Positions 7,828-14,508 of a stretch of DNA of 38,293 nt are shown piece after piece; position 1 is the stretch's first letter, and every line of letters begins with the position of its first letter. The DNA comes from an uncultured Christensenellaceae bacterium (GTDB taxonomy: Bacteria > Bacillota_A > Clostridia > Christensenellales > UBA3700). The DNA is taken from contig CALWKT010000071.1 in NCBI GenBank assembly GCA_944381335.1, positions 1 to 38,293 of the forward strand. The letters run 5' to 3'. Below the pieces are notes generated by a model. That model was given only the letters and a program-made list of their open reading frames with translations, was not told the DNA's origin and ran no database searches. A program made the translations under genes and the position numbers.

Positions 7828-9141
7828 TCAGAATCTCACCGAATAAATAAAGTAACCGCTGTGGAAAAGGAAATTATTATCGAAAAACTTTTCTTCAAGA
7901 TCGTCGTAATGCTCGTCCACCCATTTAAGTACGTCTTTTGCCACTTCGTCTGAAGGATTATCAGCCAGCATGCGCTTGAAATCGTTGGGGATAAACCCGA
8001 ACCAGCAATCGAAAAGCAGACGCCGCTTGTTGAAATCCATAGACGCAGAACTGAGACCGCACCTCTCAAGCCTGATGTCCTTTGCGCCCAGCTTTCGCAT
8101 CAGATTGTATACCTGACGCGCGGAATACCGCGAGCCGCTGAGCAGATCAAGCTTGTAAAATTCCTTGAACTGTCCGAAAAGATTGTCTTCGTCCGGGAAC
8201 GCGAAAACAACGCCGTCGTCTACGTCTCTGACAAAAGCCACAGCGCCCGGATTGAGAAATTCCTTGAGCTTTTTCAAAGTTTTGAATGGATTTTCAAGAT
8301 CCATGATCGCCATCGTCAGATTGAGAAAATCGAAGCCTTTCACTCCGCTTTCACGCATCGCGCTCTCGATCTTTTCTTCAACGTTGTCTTTCCTGAGGTC
8401 GAGGTGACAAAACTTCGTGTCCGGATCTTCGGCGCACAGGTCGTTTCCTTCCCTGACCATATCCTCGTTGTAACAGAAACACACCCTCTTGGAAATCTCC
8501 GGACGACACAGCCTGCGCATCGAACTGCGTGGGTCGAGCGTGTCGAAATCGAGCGCCGCCACGTCGCTTTTGCCGAAAAGCAGTTTGTCATAAACGGGCA
8601 GTTCGTATTCGTAAAGCAACTCGTCTTCTTTCCTCAGCCTCTTTATTTCCACATAATCTTCCGAAGAATAATATTGCACGTTCTTCCTCTGAAGATTTGT
8701 TTCGGGTGCCTTTTCTTCAAGCACCTCCTCCTCTTTCCTGAGCCCGAGTATCGGAACCAGCTGATCGTAAAGCTTCAGGATGGATTGTTCGAGAGGTTCG
8801 CTGACAGCGTCGATCCAGTGCAGACGTTTTACGTAATACTCCATCGCCTTTGAAAGCATGCCTTCGTCAAGCTTGAAAGGAACGATGGTGATCTCTCCCT
8901 CTATTATTCTCTTGTATGCCATCTCCACTTCGTTGAGCACGTGCGGAGAGTTGGAAGCGTTTTCGCTCAGGATCAGGACAAACACTTTGCACGCCTCTAT
9001 CGCGTCCACGATGGAAGTCGCGTAATCTCCGTATACGTCCCTCGGAGCGTACCAGCACCTCACTCCCTTTGATTCAAGCACCGCGCATATGTTGTCGGCG
9101 ACAGACTTTGACTGATGTTCGTAACTTATAAAAACGTCCAT
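7828..9141 (-). CDS. TIR-domain protein with C-terminal methyltransferase-like domain
   Basis: A 437-residue protein. Residues 1-115 form a bacterial TIR domain (TIR_2 type): MDVFISYEHQSKSVADNI, then RCWYAPRDV, then LSENASNSPHVLNEVE. By comparison with TIR NADases, E71 in the S-x-x-V-x-x-E stretch is the likely catalytic glutamate, so NAD+ cleavage is possible. Residues about 175-437 read like a class I methyltransferase fold: a beta-alpha series with FLNPGAVAFVRDVDDG resembling the usual L-x-P-G-G region and a C-terminal F-H-S-G-Y-F-I-Y strand. The glycine-rich SAM motif is replaced by VAALDFD (194-200), so it may bind a ligand without catalysis. A Glu-rich linker joins the halves. It is the third gene of an operon, 11 bases after a GNAT gene, with GAGGGGG as ribosome binding site. 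Defence or stress signalling is inferred, not shown. Confidence 0.85.
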   Translation of the reverse strand: MDVFISYEHQSKSVADNICAVLESKGVRCWYAPRDVYGDYATSIVDAIEACKVFVLILSENASNSPHVLNEVEMAYKRIIEGEITIVPFKLDEGMLSKAMEYYVKRLHWIDAVSEPLEQSILKLYDQLVPILGLRKEEEVLEEKAPETNLQRKNVQYYSSEDYVEIKRLRKEDELLYEYELPVYDKLLFGKSDVAALDFDTLDPRSSMRRLCRPEISKRVCFCYNEDMVREGNDLCAEDPDTKFCHLDLRKDNVEEKIESAMRESGVKGFDFLNLTMAIMDLENPFKTLKKLKEFLNPGAVAFVRDVDDGVVFAFPDEDNLFGQFKEFYKLDLLSGSRYSARQVYNLMRKLGAKDIRLERCGLSSASMDFNKRRLLFDCWFGFIPNDFKRMLADNPSDEVAKDVLKWVDEHYDDLEEKFFDNNFLFHSGYFIYSVRF

Positions 9142-9152
9142 ATAATTCCCCC

Positions 9153-9746
9153 TCAGCGTTTTTCTCTTTTCATTTTATAGCAAGGCACGGCGGTAAATCC
9201 GGGATATTCGAATTCGATTTCAAAACCGCGCGACGTGTACAGCCTGAGCGCGCTTTCGTTTGCTTTGACGGTCTCCAGTTCGTATTCTTCGTCATCTTCG
9301 AGAACGGCGTCAAGCATTTTTCCGGCGACTCCCAGTCCTCTGTATTTCTTGTCCACGCATACGTTCGCGATATAAATCCCCGGCGACGTGCAATCGAACA
9401 AATTGTAGTATTCGTTGAACACTTTTGAAAATCTTTCGTCTATTATCTCGCCCGCGTCGATAAAGCAGTCCGCCATGTTTTTCAACACTACTTCAAAAGG
9501 CTTCCTGACGGCGATCACAATGCCTATTATCTTGTCGTCCAGGAGCGCCACGGTGACGTTCCGGTAATTGTATACCGTATCCGCCGCAACCATTCTGCTC
9601 ATCACTTCGGCGGCTTTCTTTACGTCGTTACAGTAAAGATACGGAAAAATGTAATCGTCCGTATAGTATATCAGCTCTGCAACGCGCCTGAAATCGTCTT
9701 TTGCGTTAAGTTTTCTGACAATTATCCTTTCTTTGCAATCTTTCAT
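9153..9746 (-). CDS. GNAT-family N-acetyltransferase
   Basis: 197 residues ending in a GNAT acetyl-CoA-binding core: NVCVDKKYRGLGVAGKML contains the motif A pattern R-x-x-G-x-[GA], and NESALRLYTSRGFE is the usual end of the fold. The N-terminal part is family specific and gives no substrate clue. The ATG overlaps the stop of the preceding GNAT gene (ATGA), showing translational coupling, and the TIR gene follows after 11 bases, so all three are one operon. Confidence 0.9.
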   Translation of the reverse strand: MKDCKERIIVRKLNAKDDFRRVAELIYYTDDYIFPYLYCNDVKKAAEVMSRMVAADTVYNYRNVTVALLDDKIIGIVIAVRKPFEVVLKNMADCFIDAGEIIDERFSKVFNEYYNLFDCTSPGIYIANVCVDKKYRGLGVAGKMLDAVLEDDEEYELETVKANESALRLYTSRGFEIEFEYPGFTAVPCYKMKREKR

Positions 9747-10276
9747 ACCGCTCCTCCGCTTGCGCTATATTCCACATGATAAACCGCGTCGTACAGCCGC
9801 TTCACCGTGCCGTCGAAATCTTCGAGCGCGCAGGGAAAACTCATCAGCCTCATCGGGACCCACTCGCTGTCGCTGCGGTAAGCCGGCTGTGAGTAAGGCT
9901 GCGGATTCACGGTGAAACCGTGCCTTTCGTAAAAAGCTATGCGCCTTCTCTTTATTTCGTCTTCAGGTTTTTCCACTTCAAGTATCACCTTGCCGAATTT
10001 TTCGCATACGAAGTCTATCGCTCTGCCGCCAACGCCTTTTCCGCGGTAGTCGGAATATATTACGAAATGCTCTACGAAAGTGACTTCTCCGAGGCTCCAT
10101 AAACATATGAACCCGACTTCAGAACCGTCTTCGGTAATGCGGTAAACCCCGTATCTCTCGTCATCGAGTACGGCAAGCGCGCTTTCGTAATCGCGCAATT
10201 CGTCGCTGACGAAATTTTCCTGCATTGCGGCATATATTGCCGGCATTTCTTTCTTGTCTGTTTTTGTGAATTGCAT
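9743..10276 (-). CDS. GNAT-family N-acetyltransferase
   Basis: First gene of the GNAT-GNAT-TIR operon, 177 residues. FVIYSDYRGKGVGGRAIDF gives motif A (R-G-K-G-V-G) for acetyl-CoA, and IAFYERHGFTVN gives motif B. Substrate unknown; small-molecule amines, peptides and protein N-termini are all possible. A consensus promoter lies 48-77 bases upstream and the 5' leader carries a hairpin. The ribosome binding site is GAGGATAAGGG. Confidence 0.9.
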   Translation of the reverse strand: MQFTKTDKKEMPAIYAAMQENFVSDELRDYESALAVLDDERYGVYRITEDGSEVGFICLWSLGEVTFVEHFVIYSDYRGKGVGGRAIDFVCEKFGKVILEVEKPEDEIKRRRIAFYERHGFTVNPQPYSQPAYRSDSEWVPMRLMSFPCALEDFDGTVKRLYDAVYHVEYSASGGAV

Positions 10277-10296
10277 AAAACCCTTATCCTCTCCCG

Positions 10297-10314
10297 GGGA
10301 AAGCTCTCTTTCCC
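10297..10314 (-). other. Perfect hairpin at the 5' end of the GNAT-TIR mRNA
   Basis: GGGAAAG/CTTTCCC stem of 7 bp with a 4-base loop, about 4 bases after the expected transcription start and just before the ribosome binding site. It may stabilise the mRNA 5' end or be an operator. The GH27 gene has the same arrangement. Confidence 0.55.
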
Positions 10315-10324
10315 AGACAATGAA

Positions 10325-10353
10325 ATTATAGCATAAACGTTTAGCAATGACAA
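10325..10353 (-). promoter_or_regulatory. Promoter of the GNAT-GNAT-TIR operon
   Basis: On the minus strand TTGTCA (10353-10348), a 17-base spacer ending in TGC, and TATAAT (10330-10325). The TGn gives an extended -10. Transcription should begin near 10318. Confidence 0.75.
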
Positions 10354-10539
10354 TAACGGCGCAGAAAATTGCTCGTCTTCCATTATTTTTTACGTCAAAA
10401 GCAAACGCTTCTCTTGTCCTTCCTCATGACGGTCAGTGTTTTTACCGAAAAATGCCGCGGCATTTCTGGCGCGGCACGGTTGGTATTGCAACCTTATTTT
10501 CTGTGCTCCGGACGAAACAGTCCGTTCACTGAATAAAGA

Positions 10540-11010
10540 TCACTCGTTGTCGATGAACTGCTGCAGAGTTATCATACCCTTGTTGAGCATCATGAACTTG
10601 TCGTTGTAGTTGTCAGTGGTTACGACTGCGGTTGCCATCATATCGTAGAAGAAGCCTTCTCCGAGCTCACTGTCGCAGAAACTCGTGGTGAGTCTGAATC
10701 TGATCTCTCCGTCTGAAATGTCGAAATCGAATGAGCCGTTTACAAGACCGTAGTTCGCAACGCAGACAGCCACTGCCGCGTCAACGCGCTTGCTTTCCTC
10801 AATGTTGAAAGGAAGCGGAGAAATATACTGAACAACTTCTCTTTCTGCGTCCACTCTCATCAGATAGTGAATGGGGATGTCGTCGCCGGTGTAAGAAGAA
10901 ACGATAGTGAGATCTTTATCGCGCTCTTCAAAGTGCCAGTCCTTAGCCTTGAGGGCTTTTACCATGGTCTTGTAGACCTTCTGTGCTTTAGCCTGTTTGT
11001 CGCTTGCCAT
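10540..11010 (-). CDS. YbjN-domain protein
   Basis: 156 residues resembling the YbjN fold (a type III secretion chaperone-like alpha/beta domain): an N-terminal helix, then DWHFEERDKDLTIVSSYTG, a strand pair around QYISPLPFNI, and the helix-strand segment VAVCVANYGLVNGSFDFD. YbjN proteins are linked to regulation and stress in other bacteria but no reaction is known. No signal peptide. Strong AAGGAGG ribosome binding site. It is a single-gene unit with a near-consensus promoter and a long leader of about 145 bases. The name rests on overall pattern, so function is uncertain. Confidence 0.7.
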   Translation of the reverse strand: MASDKQAKAQKVYKTMVKALKAKDWHFEERDKDLTIVSSYTGDDIPIHYLMRVDAEREVVQYISPLPFNIEESKRVDAAVAVCVANYGLVNGSFDFDISDGEIRFRLTTSFCDSELGEGFFYDMMATAVVTTDNYNDKFMMLNKGMITLQQFIDNE

Positions 11011-11155
11011 AATTTCCTCCTTGGGTTTGCTTTTGATTTTCCGCGCTGCCGCGCGTGATTTTTTGTTTTGTCATATCGGCTACCGCCGCTTTTCAGCCGC
11101 TTTCACCGCTTTTTGTCTGCGGAGATCTTGTCGTCGCAGATCTTCGTCGACATCA
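11011..11155 (-). other. Long structured 5' leader of the YbjN gene
   Basis: The predicted transcript begins near 11155, leaving about 145 untranslated bases. It contains a TCTGCG/CGCAGA inverted repeat, repeated AGATCT and GTCG words (about 11119-11150), a run of AGCGG/AAGCGG words, and a GC hairpin CGCGC/GCGCG around 11040-11058. It matches no riboswitch class I recognise. Confidence 0.4.
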
Positions 11156-11161
11156 GCTACA

Positions 11162-11190
11162 ATTATAACATATTAACGTAACGTTATCAA
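11162..11190 (-). promoter_or_regulatory. Promoter with palindromic spacer (YbjN gene)
   Basis: TTGATA (11190-11185), 17-base spacer and TATAAT (11167-11162) on the minus strand. The spacer and -35 edge contain the 13-base palindrome TAACGTAACGTTA (11174-11186), a good candidate for a repressor operator. Confidence 0.75.
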
Positions 11191-11293
11191 GAATTATTTC
11201 GTATTTCTTTGCGATTTTCCCCTCTCCGACAATAGTCGTCGTTTCAGGGCAAGACTTTACCTGCGCGCTCTCTTTGCGCGCTTCCACGACCCG

Positions 11294-11683
11294 TCAGACT
11301 ATATAATAATCCAGATCTTCTTTTGCACCCGATCTGTAAAGAAATCCGATCACGTCGTCGTCGAGAGAAAGCATGGGGTAAGGCTCGTCGCTGTCCTTTG
11401 CAATGTCTGCGACGATCACGAGATAAAGTTCGGCGCCCGTACGATCAAGCGTCTTTCTCATGTCCTCCTCTTTCCCGACATATCTTTTGATCGTCTTGCG
11501 GATCATGTTGTTTATGTCCGCGTCGTATTCACAGTTGACTTCCGTCTCAAGATCTTTCCCCGCAGGGCGCATACCCTCGAACACGGGTTCTTCTCTCAGC
11601 AGTTTTTCGGGATCGCATTTACCGCAAGTGCACAATCTCAGATATATCCGTACGCGGTGCGCGCTCTTTGTTTTTTCGTTCAT
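11294..11683 (-). CDS. DUF4279-like small protein
   Basis: 129 residues with a beta strand VRIYLRLCTCG at the start, a central helix with ADINNMIRKTIKRYVGKEEDM, strand AELYLVIVAD, and a conserved-looking end PMLSLDDDVIGFLYRSGAKEDLDYYIV. The order of elements and the final I-x-x-L-x-x-x-G-A-x-x-D-[IL]-D-Y match DUF4279 proteins, whose function is unknown. The start at 11683 is chosen because AGGAGA lies 8 bases before it and the promoter places the transcript start near 11720, downstream of the earlier ATG at 11725. A GC hairpin (11263-11281) after the stop has no T-run. Confidence 0.65.
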   Translation of the reverse strand: MNEKTKSAHRVRIYLRLCTCGKCDPEKLLREEPVFEGMRPAGKDLETEVNCEYDADINNMIRKTIKRYVGKEEDMRKTLDRTGAELYLVIVADIAKDSDEPYPMLSLDDDVIGFLYRSGAKEDLDYYIV

Positions 11684-11726
11684 CTCATTCTCCTGTTCGA
11701 TTCTGCACATTGTGATCTTTTGCACA

Positions 11727-11755
11727 ATTATAACCTATGGGATAAAAATTGTCAA
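11727..11755 (-). promoter_or_regulatory. Perfect consensus promoter (DUF4279-like gene)
   Basis: TTGACA (11755-11750), 17-base spacer, TATAAT (11732-11727) on the minus strand: a full match to the sigma-A consensus. It fixes the real start codon of the gene downstream at 11683. Confidence 0.85.
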
Positions 11756-11804
11756 CAAAAATTATAACCGACAGATAAAATTTCTCCGGCAAAATAAATC
11801 AGAT

Positions 11805-11843
11805 GAAAAGACGGCTCTTCCGAAAAGACGGCTCTTCCGAGCC
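11805..11843 (-). terminator. Terminator with duplicated 3' half
   Basis: On the minus strand GGCTC-GGAA-GAGCC followed by GTCTTTTC forms a terminator for the lipoprotein gene. The 17-base unit containing the 3' stem and T-run is present twice in perfect tandem (11805-11821 and 11822-11838), so a second GAGCC-T tract backs up the first. Confidence 0.6.
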
Positions 11844-11865
11844 GCCAATGTTGTATACATCCGGA

Positions 11866-12348
11866 TCACTTAGCGGCTTTGACCGCTTCAGCCGTTCCTT
11901 TGTATACCAGGTTTCCTTCCTTTTTCATCACGGTGCTTTCGAGAATTTCTTTCAGCGTCGTGAATTCCTCTTCTGTAATATAGCCTTCTCTGTAGAGGTT
12001 TTCTTTTTCTACGATCAGGTCGTTGATCTCGTTCGCCCAGCCTTCGTTCTTCTCCATATATGCGGCGGCGGAATCGCTGTCCTTGAAATAGTACATTTCA
12101 ATGCTTTCTCCCTCGCCTATAAGGTCGTGCTTTTTGTATGCGCTGACGTACGCCGTGCATCCGTCGGGGAGAAGATAATCCGTCACACCTGAACCGCCGT
12201 CGGCTTTGACGGAAACGACAATATACCCTGCATTTTCAAGATTTGCCGCCGCTTCGTCCGGATCGGAAGGCATGCACGCGACAAGACAGCTCAGCAATAC
12301 CGCACTCAGCAACAATGCCGTTATCAAAACAGGAACTCTTCTTTTCAT
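11866..12348 (-). CDS. Lipoprotein of unknown function
   Basis: 160 residues. A signal peptide with KRR, a hydrophobic core and the lipobox LVAC places the lipidated Cys at residue 25, so the protein is anchored outside the cell membrane. The mature part has an N-terminal strand (GYIVVSVKADG), a second part with IEMYYFKDSDSAAAYMEKNE, and a C-terminal charged helix pair. This pattern, one strand-helix unit reporting a residue change in size, is common among small clostridial lipoproteins but has no assigned function. Strong AAGGAGGG ribosome binding site and own promoter. Confidence 0.8.
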   Translation of the reverse strand: MKRRVPVLITALLLSAVLLSCLVACMPSDPDEAAANLENAGYIVVSVKADGGSGVTDYLLPDGCTAYVSAYKKHDLIGEGESIEMYYFKDSDSAAAYMEKNEGWANEINDLIVEKENLYREGYITEEEFTTLKEILESTVMKKEGNLVYKGTAEAVKAAK

Positions 12349-12371
12349 AACAATTCCCTCCTTACCATCAA

Positions 12372-12400
12372 ATCATAGCACATGTATAAACTCTTGTCAA
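12372..12400 (-). promoter_or_regulatory. Promoter of the lipoprotein gene
   Basis: TTGACA (12400-12395), 17 bases, TATGAT (12377-12372) on the minus strand, ending about 24 bases before the start codon at 12348. Confidence 0.8.
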
Positions 12401-12449
12401 TGTTGATGACTAAGGGTTATACGCAGGCTGCGACGGCGTGCGTACAAGT

Positions 12450-12486
12450 AAAATGAAAAATGCCGGGACGCAAGCCCCGGGCATAA
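12450..12486 (-). terminator. Terminator of the RlmD-type gene
   Basis: Minus-strand stem ATGCCCGGG / CCCGGCAT with one bulged base (arms at about 12460-12467 and 12476-12484), followed by TTTTTCATTTT. It lies 20 bases after the methyltransferase stop codon. Confidence 0.75.
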
Positions 12487-12505
12487 AACATACTCTTTTC
12501 CGCTC

Positions 12506-13879
12506 TCACTTCCGGATAAGCGAAACGAGAGTCTCGACGTGCTTTGTCTGTGGGAACATGTCGTACGGCGAAACGCAGGATATGTCGTATGCGTCGTCGA
12601 GAAGCGCCAGATCGCGCGCAAGCGTCGCGGGATTGCAGGAGACATAATAAACTCTGTCCGGCATTGCGGATTTTATCGCATCAATGACCCTTGCGTCGCA
12701 GCCTTTGCGGGGAGGGTCCAGAACGACGCAGAATTTCCCGCCGCTTTCTCTGAGCTTCTCGGCAAGCGCAGGAAGCTCTTTTGCGCAGTCTCCGCACACG
12801 TTCTTCACCTTGCCCGAATTTCCGCTTTTCATTGTCAGTTCGTCTGCGTCCGCCACCGCCTCCGGCACGATCTCTATGCCGTAAACCTTTTCAGCGCTCC
12901 TCGCAAGCACGTTGGTCAGCACGCCCGCGCCGTTGTAAGCGTCTATGACGACCTTTTCACCGCTTTCGCTTATCATCGAGGCTACGCGCGAATATATCAT
13001 ATCCCTTACGCCGTCGTTGATCTGCATAAAAGAAAGCGGGCTGACTTTTGCCTTTACGCCAAGTATGTCGGCGGTCAGTCTCTCCTCTCCGCAGATCACG
13101 GAAAGATCTGAAGTCATAATCACGTTGGTCTTTTTCGTATTGCTGTCAAAATAAAGTGAAAATTTCCTGCCCGTGTTTGTTAAAGCAGTTATAAGCTTCT
13201 TTTCCAGCGGTAGTTTTTTGCCGTTGCCCACGACGACCACGGCATATTTGTCTCCCACTCTGCGCGCCACGAAGTGACGAAGAAAACCTTTCCCCGTGCG
13301 CTCGTCGTAACAATCCAGTCCCGCGTCGTCGGCATAGCCGAGAAATGCGTCCAGCACGTCCTGCATGCCTCTTTCGTACATCACGCATGCGCCGAGGTCT
13401 TCCCTGACTCTTTCACCGAACGGCACGACGCTGTGCGTGTTGCCTTTGTAATAGCCCGCCACGACTTTTCCGCCCGCCACGGCGAGAGGCACCTGTATCT
13501 TGTTGCGGTAACCAAATATCACGCCGTCGCCGCGCACGTCGTCGACGTTGACCTTTCTGCCAAGCGCTTTGTACAGGCAGGCTTCAACGTTGGCTTTTTT
13601 TATCTCAAGCTGCTTTTCGTATTTTATATGCTGCATGTCGCAGCAGCCGCAGCGGTAGAATACCGGGCAAAGCGGATACACTCTGTCAGCGCTCGCCTCA
13701 AGCACCTTGATCACGTTCGCTCTGGCAAACTTTTTGTTCACCTCGCGTACCATGACCCTGACCTTTTCGCCCTGCATGCAAAGCGGAACGAAAACGACCA
13801 TGCCGTCCACGCGCGCCACGCCCTCTCCTTCCATTCCCGAAGAAGTTATTTCAACGTCAATTATGTCTCCTTTTTTCAT
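12506..13879 (-). CDS. rlmD: 23S rRNA (uracil-5-)-methyltransferase, RlmD/RumA family
   Basis: A 457-residue SAM-dependent enzyme that methylates C5 of a uridine in 23S rRNA. Residues 1-60 are a TRAM domain. C71, C77, C80 and C165 correspond to the four [4Fe-4S] ligands of RumA. The Rossmann part carries VIDAYNGAGVLTNVLA for SAM and VVLDPPRKGCD; C415 in YVSCNPATLARD is the catalytic nucleophile, and the C-terminal FPQTKHVETLVSL is the family end. Length is normal. In Firmicutes one enzyme may do two sites (RlmCD), so the target position is not certain. There is no normal ribosome binding site: the predicted transcript starts at or next to the ATG. Confidence 0.9.
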   Translation of the reverse strand: MKKGDIIDVEITSSGMEGEGVARVDGMVVFVPLCMQGEKVRVMVREVNKKFARANVIKVLEASADRVYPLCPVFYRCGCCDMQHIKYEKQLEIKKANVEACLYKALGRKVNVDDVRGDGVIFGYRNKIQVPLAVAGGKVVAGYYKGNTHSVVPFGERVREDLGACVMYERGMQDVLDAFLGYADDAGLDCYDERTGKGFLRHFVARRVGDKYAVVVVGNGKKLPLEKKLITALTNTGRKFSLYFDSNTKKTNVIMTSDLSVICGEERLTADILGVKAKVSPLSFMQINDGVRDMIYSRVASMISESGEKVVIDAYNGAGVLTNVLARSAEKVYGIEIVPEAVADADELTMKSGNSGKVKNVCGDCAKELPALAEKLRESGGKFCVVLDPPRKGCDARVIDAIKSAMPDRVYYVSCNPATLARDLALLDDAYDISCVSPYDMFPQTKHVETLVSLIRK

Positions 13880-13885
13880 ACCTCA

Positions 13886-13914
13886 ATTGTATCATAAAAG
13901 GAGCTTGCAGGCAA
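13886..13914 (-). promoter_or_regulatory. Promoter placing the start at the rlmD ATG (leaderless)
   Basis: TTGCCT (13914-13909), 17-base spacer, TACAAT (13891-13886) on the minus strand. The -10 box ends only 6 bases before the ATG at 13879, so transcription would begin within a base or two of the start codon. Confidence 0.6.
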
Positions 13915-13975
13915 CACGTATCGCAAGGAATAAACGCGGCGCGCCGGCGCACAATAATATCGGGAGGTGAATTTG

Positions 13976-14122
13976 ATGAAAAAGAAGAAAAATTCCGAAA
14001 AGAAGACCAACCCGTCCAAAGCAAGACAGATCGACGTCGACAATCTAGAAATGAGTCTGAAAGACGAAGCAGACGGATTCTACAATTTCGAAAACGAACT
14101 TGCCGAACGCGTAAAGGACTGA
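13976..14122 (+). CDS. Small 48-residue acidic/basic protein, unknown
   Basis: Begins at an ATG with a very good ribosome binding site (GGGAGGTG, 6 bases upstream) and ends at a TGA directly before a strong terminator, which argues that it is real although short. The sequence starts with a lysine cluster MKKKKNSEKK and ends in an acidic helix with FYNFENELAERVKD. No membrane segment, no cysteines, no family recognised. It lies divergent from the rRNA methyltransferase and convergent with a small membrane protein gene. No clear promoter was found. Confidence 0.65.
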   Translation: MKKKKNSEKKTNPSKARQIDVDNLEMSLKDEADGFYNFENELAERVKD

Positions 14123-14134
14123 AAGGTCTTGCAA

Positions 14135-14160
14135 AGCCGCTCCGTTAAGGAGCGGTTTCT
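14135..14160. terminator. Terminator after the 48-residue protein, shared with the convergent gene
   Basis: Stem CCGCTCC/GGAGCGG (14137-14143 with 14149-14155) followed by TTTCTCCTT on the plus strand. The stop codon of the convergent minus-strand gene (14145-14147) lies inside the loop. Confidence 0.8.
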
Positions 14161-14399
14161 CCTTCGTCGCGGAAAAACCACTCTATTATCTCCCTGAGCG
14201 TCAGATCTTCAATGCCCAGATCTCGCGGAGACTTGTCCTCGTACCTCTCCCCCAAAAATCCGAACATGCCGGCTTCGTCGGCTTTGCCCAGCTTTTCGAG
14301 AGTAAGCGAAGAATACCCCCAGTAAAGCGCGAAAAATATCACAATCACGGCAATCACTATTTTTGAAAGACAGCCGCCGCATCCGCATCCTCTTTTCAT
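14145..14399 (-). CDS. Small single-pass membrane protein, unknown
   Basis: 84 residues. The N-terminus MKRGCGCGGCLSK carries three closely spaced Cys followed by a hydrophobic helix (about 12-31, IVIAVIVIFFALYWGYSSL). The soluble tail has KLGKADEAGMFGFLG and an acidic helix LTLREIIEWFF. The Cys cluster could bind metal or be lipidated, but this is speculation. The ATG at 14399 is preferred over a TTG 13 codons upstream; neither has a clear ribosome binding site, and a weak promoter-like TTGAAA lies about 23-28 bases upstream. Confidence 0.55.
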   Translation of the reverse strand: MKRGCGCGGCLSKIVIAVIVIFFALYWGYSSLTLEKLGKADEAGMFGFLGERYEDKSPRDLGIEDLTLREIIEWFFRDEGETAP

Positions 14400-14439
14400 A
14401 CCACGATTATTGACAATAACCGCGCTTTCAAAACGCAAG

Positions 14440-14478
14440 AAAAAACGCGGGCGCGAAATTTTGATTTTTTCGCGCTCG
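14440..14478 (-). terminator. Terminator of the GH27 gene
   Basis: Minus-strand stem GCGCGAAA/TTTCGCGC (arms 14469-14476 and 14452-14459) followed after CCGCG by six T residues. It lies 30 bases beyond the GH27 stop. Confidence 0.75.
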
Positions 14479-14508
14479 TGTCTGTTAAAATTGCTTCTTG
14501 AATACCGT

